This document shows, in pieces, positions 11,939 through 21,800 of a stretch of DNA of 64,000 bases. The notes below the pieces were generated by a model that was given only the letters and a program-made list of their open reading frames with translations, searched no databases and was not told where the DNA came from. A program made the position numbers and the translations under genes. Location: contig PDUO01000085.1 of NCBI GenBank assembly GCA_003008705.1, forward strand, positions 87,013-151,012. The letters are read 5' to 3'. How positions within the stretch are numbered: position 1 is the stretch's first letter; every line of letters begins with the position of its first letter. The stretch comes from Pezicula radicicola (lineage: Eukaryota; Ascomycota; Leotiomycetes; Helotiales; Dermateaceae).

Positions 11939-13235
11939 ATGAAAGCACAAACCCTCGCATCTTGGCTCGTGTGCAGCCTCGGCGCGGCCTTGGCTGCTCC
12001 TTACGGCGCCAACACCTCCTTTGATCCCCAGAAGGCAGCATCTCGCCAGTTGTCTTTCTGGCAGCAGGATCTCAACGCATATGTGGCCAAGACCCTCCAG
12101 GCCCGGGCAGCCGTAAACGGTACGGCGGCCAATGCAAGCTGCACGGCGGACAACATTGTCTACCGTCGAGAGTGGTGAGTTATATATCGGACAGGCCTCG
12201 AGACATCATCGTGCTGACTTTGGCATTAGGGGATCCATGCCCACGAGTGATAGGAAGGACTACATTGATGCAGTCAAATGCCTCATGAGTTTGCCTCCTC
12301 TGAGCTCGCCAGACGAGGTGCCTGGCGCGCGGAGCCGCTACGATGATTTCACCGCCATGCATATCGTGTACTCGCCCATCATCCATCACAGCGGCCTGTT
12401 TCTCACGTGGCATCGCTACTACACCTGGCTGTACGAGGAGGCCCTCCGTGAAGAGTGCGGCTATAAGGGCGGGCAGCCCTACTGGGACTGGACGCTGAAC
12501 TGGGACAACCTCACCAAGTCACCTGTCTTCGATGGCTCTCCGTACTCCATGGGAAGCAATGGCAAGGCCATCCCACACGGCCCGGTCAACGACACGGCTC
12601 TGGGATCTACCCGCCTCCTCAACCCCGGCACGGGTGGTGGCTGCGTCGAAGCGGGCCCATTCGCCAATCTCACCATCAACCTCGGCCCCGTTGCCCTACT
12701 GCCCGCGGGCCCCAACAACGGCATGGGCTACAACCCCCGCTGTCTGCATCGCGACTTCTCGGCCGAGTGGATCAACAACACCAAGCCTACCGACATCGTC
12801 GACGTTATCAAGGGCTTCACGGACATCACCTCCTTCGACCGCAAATTCGAAGCCCTCAAGGGCCCACACGCCGCTGGCCACTTTGGGGTAGGTGGGATGA
12901 TGGCGGACCAGTACGCCAGCCCGAGTGACCCCATCTTCTGGCTGCACCATGGCATGATCGACCGCGTCTGGACCATGTGGCAGAGCCGCAACCCCAAGGT
13001 CAGGACATTCCAGACTGGTAGAACGATTACCGCACAGAATAGTGAGGCTCCCCATCTTCCCGCTCAATACCCATGCTTTCATATGACATACACTAACGCT
13101 TCACCCGCAACAGTTCCTCCAAGCGCCAACGCCACTCTGGACACGATCATGCCCTTCGGTATACTTAGCACCTCGCAGAGGCTTGGCGACCTCGTTTCTA
13201 CGATCGATGGCCCTTTCTGCTATCAGTATATCTAG
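11939..13235 (+). CDS. Secreted short-form tyrosinase / catechol oxidase-type type-3 copper protein (3 exons, intact)
   Basis: Predicted binuclear copper oxidase of 389 residues oxidising phenols, catechols or o-aminophenols to quinones. Exons are 11939-12174, 12230-13041 and 13114-13235; introns are 55 and 72 bp. The second intron is a multiple of three and stop-free, so a naive frame reads through it, but its GT-AG ends, ACTAACG branch site and the restored ITAQN/IPPSAN family segment favour splicing. Residues 1-19 form a signal peptide (cut near ALA/APYG). The CuA site shows HIVYSPIIHH...TWHRYYTW. The CuB site shows GPHAAGHFGVGG and SDPIFWLHHGMIDRVW, so all six copper histidines can be placed. 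It has no C-terminal shielding domain, unlike melanin tyrosinases of the long type, as in Aspergillus short catechol oxidases. Several N-glycosylation sequons are present. Confidence 0.93.
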
Positions 13236-13559
13236 GAGCTGCCAACCGTCACCATCATCGCATTTTAGTGTCCTAAATTTGCAGGCGTTAATAGAGGAGT
13301 TTGATGCATTTTAGAGTGGGATGACAAAGGCGCAGCGTACACACAGTGAAGCACGTATGAGGATCGACCGAAGTTCGAGGCAAATCTCCAGACTATAAAT
13401 TGGGGTATGGTTGAACAAATAACGTCAGCGTGTAGTAATAAGCGTGATATTACATTTCCTAATATTTTCTATACAACGAGCTACGGTGAATGCAAGCGGG
13501 AAGTCTAAAAGTAGTGTAGCGATACTAAAATGGTAGATAGAGAATGACTGTTCGTAAAC
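13236..13559. other. 3' flank of tyrosinase gene
   Basis: Terminator and untranslated region are expected here. Nothing else is recognisable before the transposon relic starts. Confidence 0.4.
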
Positions 13560-14360
13560 AGGCTGGTTTTCGATACGGGACTTATCGATTAATCATCGAT
13601 TAATCGAGGAATTTCACTGCCTATTGAGTTTTTTGTACGATTCTTTACTTTTCATTTATAAAATGGCTTCTGAAACAGATTTATTATCTTTATTAGCTCC
13701 TTCCCCTTAGATATCAAGTCAATCAAGATCAAGATCAAGAGGTCCAGCTGCTTATACAACGTGGGCCTATAGTTGTACGGGGTATACTGAAAATGGCGAA
13801 GAACCAATCTATAAGACAACAGTTACTATAAATATGCGAAGCCACCTTTGTACGAAGTATTAGATTATAGTCGAGAGAGGCTTAAGCCTACTTTAAACGA
13901 CTATCGCCGACCAATTACAATAGCTTTATATCTAAGTAGAATCTCTTGGCTAGGCCGACCCTGTAAGTTCGTAAATCTTTCAGAGATAGCTTAACTAAGA
14001 TATAATTGATGAGGCTTTGGTCTTACTGATTGTTGTATGAAACCTTCCTTTTCGAGTTATTAAATGGCCTGAGTTCTATACCTTTTGCCGGGTCTTGAAT
14101 CCCGAGTCGTACGGCGCTATTACTATAGTATATTCTTAAATTGGAATAAAAATCAGTTAAGCTTGGTATTTCTATAAAGATATTATACGAAAGAAGCTTT
14201 AGTTAGTGTACTCTAGTATTTATATCTCGGTTGATATTTGGATATCTCCTAATAGACTCCTATTACTAGTAGTAGTTGCTGATTTTGTCGATTATACTAC
14301 TGAGAAGTATACAAAAGCTCTTCTTATGCTTCGTCCGGTTTAAGGGTATACTGGCGAAGT
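13560..14360 (+). mobile_element. hAT-type DNA transposon relic, 5' part, RIPed
   Basis: A possible terminal sequence CAGGCTGGTTTTCGATACGG begins at about 13560, followed by a near-palindrome of CGATTAATCG units. A degenerate frame from the ATG at 13663 reads like the BED-finger N-terminus of fungal hAT transposases (MASETDLLSLLAPSP, then TTWAYS and NMRSHLCTKY), with many TAG/TAA codons where Gln is expected and Tyr where His is expected. Further on, frames resemble the middle of a hAT transposase (LPFRVIKWPEFYTF, ISVDIWISPNRLLLL). The element stops abruptly near 14360 at the junction with the lysophospholipase pseudogene, so its 3' half is missing. Confidence 0.62.
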
Positions 14361-16168
14361 ACAATTCGTGCAACAAGTACAGCTACTCTAATACCCCTAT
14401 TGCTGCCATTCGCAGCGCTAACCTCCAACAGGAATGCCGGCTCATAGTTGATTGGCAAAGGAGAATTCACTGTTCCATTCCAGCAATACCTATCAAAGCA
14501 TTTTATACAAGCAGCTGGGACCTCCGTGCCTATCTTTATCAAACTCCTGCTGAGGACTACACACCCTACACAAGTGAGCCACTCACTATCCACAGTACCA
14601 TTGCACATCGTTGCCACATCGTAGCCATTTTGAATCATGAGGTTCCTTTTTACTGTAGTCTGGCTTAAATGTGGAAAAGTTTGACTGGATGATGTATAGC
14701 GCATTGGGCACGTAGACAATAAGTGGAGCTTGGCCAGTGAGATTGCTAGCGTTGCAGCCAAAAAAGGAGGGACGGTTGTTGAGACCTAGGCTTACAAACG
14801 TGACTTGGTCAGGAATAGCTGGAAAGGCTGTGACATTTTCGAGTGTAATATTGAGAGAGCGTCTATAGATTACCACAAGGGAGGTGCCATTTGGCCAGTA
14901 GAAGGCTGTATCTGCAGAGGAGTCAACACAGAAGATGACGTCCAGTGCCCGAAACGGTTGAATGAGAGGCGAGAGAGGGATATTTTGGCTGTCCTCCCTG
15001 CCATCCACAAGAGTTAGCTGGTTAGAATGAGTGTTCTCATTTGTGCTATTATTATAGCCAAAAAAGGGGTTCGGTTTGAATAAAGAGACATCGTTTTCGT
15101 TAGAGCCAATTTATTCGGGAATGGATGTTAGGGAGTCTTACATAGTATTAGGTATAGCCGTGGAATTAATTTGGAGAAAGAACTGGTTAAAAGAGAAGAG
15201 GAGGTACCCATAATAAATCCAACTTGATCAAAACCACGCACACAAGGTATATTTAGTAGGACAAACCCGCCGGAGAAATTGGACCCAATATAACGAAGTG
15301 GCGCAAATCCGTACGTGGTTGAGTTTAAGGATATAATCGTGGTTCCAGGTGCACGGGCGTCAGCAACTAGGACTGGAAACGGGCTCTCGCCGCTAACAAA
15401 GTTTTCGTCCAGTGCAATTGACGAGAAAGTACATACTGGGCCACCATTGGAAGCATTGACAAGTTGGAAGGATAGGGCACGCCCCCAATAATCGGTGATG
15501 GTTGTTTCGTATCCAGTATTAGCTTTTGAGTCAACATCAGCTTCAAGAATATCATAATAGTCGGCAATATTGGTGATTGACAATCCACTTGATTTAGGAC
15601 CCTTTAGAATTGAGTTTCCAAATTCCTAGACAGATGAGCCAGGGCTGCCGTCACGTAAAGTAGTGACGGTACTAAGGTTGTTTGCGTAGAGTGAGCCGAC
15701 CAACTAAGCACCACCAGAAAGACCCGAGAGATAGGTCGCAGATTGTAAGAGGCCTCCAATTCCGCCCACATTTGTAGAATTCCCCGTTCGACTGTCTGTG
15801 GCAGCGATAAAGCCGGCTCCATTTAACATTGCTCTATAGCCTCCGCCTGATATCGCAATTCCAATATTTGGCAGAGCGCTAGCGTTATCAGCAATCCTAG
15901 AGATGTATTCTGATGCGTTGAATCCAGAAATATTCGCTCAAGTAAGGATGGAAGTCATCGGTCCAATTGTTTTATTTCTTCGTAGTTGAAGCCACGCGGT
16001 CTCATTGTCGGAAAGTACAGACGCAGCTCGAATAACTGGACGACTCGAAGGGTATTCGACATTCCCTGGCACATATCCCCCGGTTGGAGAATCAGGTGCC
16101 CTACGCTTCATACTATGAGCACCAGGTATCGCAGCATACCCTTCGGCAGATACATCCCAAGGTATCAT
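14361..16168 (-). pseudogene. Lysophospholipase / phospholipase B pseudogene
   Basis: This is the remains of a secreted enzyme that removes fatty acyl chains from (lyso)phospholipids. One frame runs from the ATG at 16168 to about 15170 with only nonsense breaks: TGA at 15940-15938, TAG at 15706-15704 and TAG at 15628-15626. It carries the cPLA2/PLB signature [17 protein letters not shown] and the nucleophile region YLSGLSGGA (Ser in GLSGG). Later blocks ([20 protein letters not shown] and the cysteine-rich CVGCVVLSRSL...CFDRYCWNGT) lie in shifted frames, so at least two frameshifts occur, near 15190 and 14680. Further TAA codons sit around 15120-15150. No signal peptide is left upstream. The 3' end runs into the hAT relic near 14360. 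All nonsense codons can arise by C:G to T:A transitions. Confidence 0.85.
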
Positions 16169-16955
16169 GCCCCGCGCTTTAGGATAGATGTTAGTAAAAG
16201 TATTTAGCTAGATAATAATTCGGAAGTGGTAGTACTATACATACAGGAGAAAACATTCAAAAATCGTGACTGATGTAACAACGGTATATATTCCCTTTAT
16301 ACTAGAATAGTTGCTTGTTTAAGCTACTTTCAAGACAATAAAAGCCTCGGATTGAGGAGAGAGAGAAAGCCAATAGTATTTGTGTGCAGTTAGGGATGCT
16401 ATATCAGAACAAGATATTTCGTTATAAAGGAGTAGCACCGTCTAAGTTAATATAACCTCGGTCCTAGACGCATTACATCACAGATTACTGTAGAGATCCC
16501 ACAATGGTCGGATAACAAGATCGCGTATGTTATCAGAGTGGGCGGTGGGGTGCAGGTATTGCTGTAGGCGTAACGATAGTGCGAGATATAATTCCAGCCT
16601 TTTGTTCTCATTGTGACAATATAACGGCGTAGGTGTGAGTGCAATAGAATTTCTATTATGTAAAGTTACAGCATGCGGCTTCTACAAAACAGCAGAGTAA
16701 TAATAACGGAGCGGGATGCTGTGCAGGTTATTGCATGTACTAGTGCAACAGGTTCTGCGTGTGCTTCATCCCTGTTCACTACGCCAAGAGACCTTAGCGT
16801 TGGCTGTTAAACTCTTGATCTTCGACTTCTTTACTTATACTGTAGGTTGATGTCTTATCGAAACCTCGTTTCACACTTTCCCTGGTGTTGATTATTGATA
16901 GTACACTGTCCCTATCGACCACGGCACTATACGATACAATACAGTTCCGGTGCGA
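16169..16955. other. Intergenic; upstream of orphan gene
   Basis: No supported gene. The last few hundred bases probably hold the promoter of the gene starting at 16956. Confidence 0.4.
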
Positions 16956-17668
16956 ATGATGGACAATTCAGGTAGTACGATTCAGCGAAGCGCTCTTGTT
17001 TTCCCCACAGATGGTACCTCAGTTCGGCTTGTGCTATACAGTATCAAGGAAAGGTCCGAAGAAGATGGCTCGGTCGATTTTTATAACTACCTCCCAGACT
17101 TAAGGCCATGGCTGGGGTCCGCCTTTCTGGAACGAGATTTCGTTGACTTCCACATTGGGAATGCCCCAAGCAAGGAATGGTTACGTTCTAAAAATCCGGA
17201 CACTTGGGGGAACTACTGTCTTTACTATACCACCTCATCCAAGCTCCCAGTCAATCAAGCCTGCAAAAACGTCATCAAACCTGAACTACCAGCTGAACGA
17301 CTCTTTTTCAGGGGTGACGTCTTTCTAGTAAAGCACACGGGTAGTTTGGGTATGGGCCATGAGTACATTGATACGCCGCAGACTATGATAGATATTTCTG
17401 CAAAGGTGATTAAGAAAATGTACGAGAGTGAGAGCTTCGAGGAGAGGCTAGAATGGAACAGGAAATGTGGGAAGTCGTTTGAAAAACACAGTGAGTTGCG
17501 TTCAAACAAATGTCTAATCTAGCCCAAAAGTAATCTATGTTTGCAGAACAACAGCATCCGGATATATATTCGGCCATCGACACGGGTGCGATAGAGAGGT
17601 TTAGAATAGGCCAAATGACAGAAAACGACACACTTCAAATTGCTGCGTTAGAAAAGTATAGGGTTTAG
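16956..17668 (+). CDS. Hypothetical protein, 2 exons, intact (218 aa)
   Basis: I do not recognise the family. The start is the first ATG at 16956 (a second follows immediately); the frame open upstream begins only with GTG. Exon 1 ends at 17490 and exon 2 runs 17547-17668. The 56-bp intron (GTGAGT...TTTGCAG) restores EKHKQQHPDIYSAID. The protein is soluble and mixed-charge, with no signal peptide or membrane helix. It has an aromatic middle (DTWGNYCLYYTTS), a histidine-containing segment (KHTGSLGMGHEYIDTPQT), a charged helical stretch (IDISAKVIKKMYESESFEERLEW) broken by the intron region, and a C-terminus that looks helical. It is the only undamaged gene between 13.5 and 34 kb, so selection or recent origin is suggested. 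It could be a decoy-like or accessory protein; no function is assigned. Confidence 0.65.
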
Positions 17669-17919
17669 TTCCCTGATGGAACTAGCAGGAAACTCCTGGG
17701 CTGAGTGATAGTGCGAATAGTCACGATTAGTGATTAATGCGCACAACGATTTGTGTAACAGGGCCATACAACTTAAGTGTCTATGATACCAAAGTTGTCA
17801 CAAGGAATTCAAGTTAATTAAAGCCTAGCCAAATTCGTATTCATTTGCAAGAATATCTAGATAGTTCTAACATCCATTCCTATGCTCTGGCAAGCATTGA
17901 AAGCAGTCAACAACTGATA
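17669..17919. other. Short intergenic stretch
   Basis: Nothing recognised between the orphan gene and the next pseudogene. Confidence 0.4.
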
Positions 17920-19230
17920 CTAATAGAAAGGCTGCTTAAGTCGGTTTGCAATATTAGCTTCATTAGATAGTTTACTGGTATACGCCTGTATGTAAAGCAG
18001 TCTTGTGCGCCATTGTTGATGATCTCGCCACCACTTATCCGCGTATGCTGACAAGTCTTCAGCTGTGATGTTCTTGTGCACCCACAGAGCACTATTCATG
18101 CAGTGAACAACCAGATCATCACTCAAAGGAGGGTCCTCTTCATTCCATATGAGTAACCTCCCAGCTCACTTCTTGATGACGGTGCGTATCAAGTCTTTGC
18201 GATGGGAAATGGCCTGCTTCCAGTAGTGACTGCCCATCATATAGCAGAAATCGTCTCCATGATCTTCCAGTAGGTTCAGTAGGCCCTCGCCAAGTAACTC
18301 GCCGACCTCTTCCGACCTGGCCCGTAGATCAGAAAATGGATCAAATGGCGCTTGCAATGTTGTTCCGACTTGAGCAAGCTCTTGATATGGCTTCGGTGTC
18401 CTGGCCGCTGTTCCAATCATCATCAACAGATCCTCATTGTAAATGCTTTGCGGGAAGAATGACATGTTGTTGGTAACGCGCAGCAGTAAAGTACCAGCAC
18501 CCAAGAACACATTCTGCGGGAGCCCCACGAGACAGCAGGCATGGCCGACTACTGAGTGATCGGCAAACTCAACGGCTGGCCATCCCATTATCTGAATGTT
18601 TTGATTATCTTCCATCACGCGCAGTGCAAACATCAGGTTTAGAGCGGAAAAGTTTGAGCCAACGTCGTCTACTAAGGTGATATCGTCGTCCAAAAAGAGT
18701 AGGTAGTCCTAGCCAAGGCACAGTACTATCATTTAACCTAAAGTCCACTTCTATGCAACATCGTTCGTCCGAGTAGAACTGACAAACTTGTCTTCACTTG
18801 ACTTAAAGTTGGGTTGCCATGATGAATTAACTTCGTCAAGGTTCACATAAATCATAGATACGTATAATCCCGGAAACTTGTCTTCGACTATCCTCGTAAT
18901 ATCAGCTAGGTTCGCCTCTCGACTGGAGATGCTTATTATTGGGCATCGATGTATGGTAGCTAAGCGAGCTAGCTAGCGCCAGGTGGTGGATGTGAGTGAG
19001 ATATCCCGAGTGGTTGGTACAACAATGCCTCCTAAGTTACTAAGAACGGTATTCCATATTGCCGGATTGCCTCGAAGTTTTGAGAGCCCGACTTGGCTTT
19101 CCTAGGAGAGGTCGGTCAATATAGACAAATGATCAAATCTGTACTTAGCTTTCGAACGTCTAGGAAGCTCAATCGTTGTCTTAAGGGGGAGTTTCTCCAG
19201 CACGATTTTTTTGTTTATTTAAGTAGACAT
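17920..19230 (-). pseudogene. DxD-type glycosyltransferase-like pseudogene, one frame with seven nonsense codons
   Basis: From the ATG at 19230 to the TAG at 17920 one frame stays aligned for about 436 codons without an indel, but it is interrupted by TAA (codon 4), four TAG, a further TAA and a TGA. Between the stops it reads as a coherent protein: a Rossmann-like start (HRCPIISISSREAN), then LLFLDDDITLVDD, an acidic Asp triplet like the DxD metal site of nucleotide-sugar glycosyltransferases, then a long alpha/beta region ending with a tryptophan-rich helix (ADKWWRDHQQW). I infer a cytosolic or Golgi glycosyltransferase-like enzyme; the exact family was not recognised. Absence of indels with many nonsense transitions points to RIP rather than old drift. 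Confidence 0.6.
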
Positions 19231-19330
19231 GATCACTGTAAGTGTGCGCCTTGTTGATAGACAAGTTGTTAGCTGATTCTAGATGTTTATTTTAATCCCT
19301 ACTACAAAAGGGTGACGCTGACGATCACAC

Positions 19331-19460
19331 CAAGGACTCACACTAAGGACTCCTAATAAGGATCTGAGGCTACAAACTAAGGACTCACATTATGGACTGA
19401 CACTGAGGATTTGATCCGAGGCCACGGACTAAGGACTCACATTAGGGATGCGATCCAAGG
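19331..19460 (+). repeat. Degenerate short tandem repeats (AAGGACTCACA-type)
   Basis: Imperfect copies of a short unit around AAGGACTCACACT recur head to tail with variants such as GAGGATTTGATC. A related set in the opposite orientation is found at 21713-21800, on the other side of the NRPS fragment. Confidence 0.6.
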
Positions 19461-20226
19461 CGAACGAATTAGCTAGCAGACAATTTGCCTTAACGTAAAT
19501 GAATGCAGGGAAGCTCTTAAAATAGGAAATAATTTGGAAGTAGTCTCTTAACCGTTCTTGGTCTCTCCTTATTCGTCAGTTGTGAAGGCAAATCACATAA
19601 CGCACTTTTGCTCGTGTAATCATCTGCTTGTTTAGCCCTTCCACGACCCCACGTAGCTTAAAACTTGATTACTTTTACATTACCCATTGAATTTACAGTA
19701 CCTTTGAGTTTCTGGATTTTACTTCGTCCACCTCTGATTCCCTCTGTTCTGGTAAATCTGATGGTGATTTGAGTACGTCATACTACCTCCTCAATGACAA
19801 TCCTCAACCAAATTTTGAGTGGTGGTGGTGAAGGGGTGAATTCTGCCAGTTAGTTCTACTCTCTTGTTGTTTTGAGAGCGCAAGCACCCTTTGAATGCTT
19901 TTCATTTTGAAGTGTGTTTGACTAATCACGTATTGCAATAGTATCTTGGAGGGTAAAGTGTTCGTGGGACCATCTTCAGCCGCAGTACTACCACAATGAG
20001 ACTTTCAGTACAGTCGATCTCATCCTGAAGCAGGATGATTCTACCTTACAGCGCGCCTCAGCTGAGGATAACCCGTCAGTGGTTTGTCCCAACGGTACGC
20101 CATTATATGACATTGTTACGGGCAGTGGGGTACTATCGAGCCATGACAAGGTAATGGTGAAAGCTATCATTTCAGTTGGCGGAGGTTTTCCAGCTAGAGA
20201 AGACATTTTCGAGATACGACTGCGCT
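19461..20226. other. Spacer at the 3' end of the NRPS fragment
   Basis: A minus-strand frame at 19988-20206 may be further NRPS-derived sequence but carries no motif I can name. Otherwise no feature is seen. Confidence 0.35.
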
Positions 20227-21568
20227 CTATCTATCATGTTCAGTCGACCATACGGTACGAAAGTGCGACGTGCCCGTACACCCCTGAGCCCTTATTGAAC
20301 AAAGAACGGTCACTGTCTGAGTGGCTCCAAAACTCGCCGCTTGCCTTGGTTCTACATGATAATCTCGGTTCGGGTGGCAACATTTCCACACGTCTCCGAT
20401 TTCATCAACGATGTAAACGATGCGATTTGTAAAATGACAAGTGACGTGTTTTTGTGCTTCTGAGGATATGACAAATGATGAACCCGTTTGTTGGACAATC
20501 TCTTGTAGGCGGAGCACTGGCTGCTGCGGATCCAAGAGGACAAAGGTGCCTCCCGCCTTGAGTAAAGTACTGCAAGCACAGAAACAATAGTCCACATGGA
20601 TTTTTCAAAACAGAGTGGCACAATAGTGTCCACCTTGACCCCTAGTCTAACTAGTCGATATACAAATCGTGTAGCGAGATCGTTCAAGGCACTATACGTC
20701 AATTCTCCATCCCAGGCGCATACTGCTTGTACGTCCGGGCGACGATGTACCTGTTCTTCGATAATCTCGTGCACGCAATGCTCAGAGGCTGCCGGCAACT
20801 GGCTGTTCCAAGTCCATAGCTCGTCTGTGTCTTCGGGAGTCAGAATCTCAATGTGACTAGTCGTCTTTCTTGTACTAGCTTGGAGTATTTGTTGTATAAT
20901 AAAGTCTAACTGTCGGAGAATCTTGCTCGTAATCCATTTCTCAATCGCTCCAGGATTGAAAGTGGCGGATATGTTTACTCCATCCGAGCTAGGTGTACAA
21001 TGTAGCTCAAGGTCGCAGGACTCGGCGTGCTGAATCTGGAGTGATGTCTGGATGGAGAATATGCGCTGGACACCACGCGCTGTCTTGTTGAACGGACCCG
21101 TCTGTCTCTGTATATTGTATAAGGCATCATGTATGGATTGCTCGTTGATCAAATGTACGTGAATCGGTACTGCTGCTTTCGACTCCTCTAAAGAAATTCC
21201 ATTACTGATTCCCAGCGAAGGTTTACTGGTAACCGAGGTATTGATGATGACATCCTTGGAGTCGGTGTAGCTACCAACGATGATTGCCCAGGCTAGGTAG
21301 ATGAAACTTGAAGTTGCAAAGTCAGGTGCAGCATTCGCCACGGAGCATGTACATGTGAGCTTGGTCTCCATTGTGAGCGACATGCTGCGTGATACGCAGG
21401 ATGACAATAAGACACAATCACTTTCGACTTGTAAGATAACAAAGCCCTGGTGATAGCAAAACTAGTCATTATTTGGCCCCCCGTTCGATAAGGAACGAAT
21501 ATACCTTTTAATTCGGGACCACTTGCGGGGCTTCTAATGGCGAGATGAGGGTTGGCTGTTTTGCCCAC
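20227..21568 (-). pseudogene. NRPS fragment: end of a condensation domain plus start of an adenylation domain
   Basis: This is a truncated non-ribosomal peptide synthetase. The minus strand first encodes the C-terminal half of a condensation domain (FIYLAWAIIVGSYTDSKDVI, then GVQRIFSIQTSLQIQ), then a linker (HEIIEEQVHRRPDVQAVCAW), then adenylation core A1 (GELTYSALN) and A2 (LKAGGTFVLLDP). A 5-bp insertion (TTACT repeated) near 20565 shifts the frame between VLAVL and KAGG. A likely 57-bp intron lies at about 21440-21510. No A3-A10 cores, carrier or thioesterase domain follows, so the piece covers perhaps a tenth of a synthetase. Its few nonsense codons suggest a younger or less mutated relic than its neighbours. 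Confidence 0.82.
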
Positions 21569-21712
21569 CGTTCAGTAACAAATGATTGAGCTACATCTTA
21601 GGTGGTATGGATATCCTCCACCTCTGAATAGTATGTGGCGAAGCACCAATTGTATTTTTAGGGGATTTAGACATATTCGACAGTTCATAGGCTTCTGTAA
21701 AATTGATAGGGC

Positions 21713-21800
21713 GTTGTCCTCAGCGGTGTCCTCAGCGTTGTCCTTGGTGTTGTCCTTAACGTAGTCCTTAGTAGGTTCCTCAGTTTTGTCCTTAGCGGGA
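21713..21800 (-). repeat. Degenerate 12-bp tandem repeats (GTTGTCCTCAGC-type)
   Basis: About seven imperfect units of GTTGTCCTCAGC/GTTGTCCTTAGY run in tandem. Read on the minus strand they contain AAGGAC and GAGGAC cores like the plus-strand repeats at 19331-19460, so the NRPS fragment sits between related repeats in inverted orientation. Confidence 0.65.

Noticed and set aside
12532..13082. Several open frames overlapping the tyrosinase on both strands
   Set aside because: All are shadows of the GC-rich tyrosinase exon 2.
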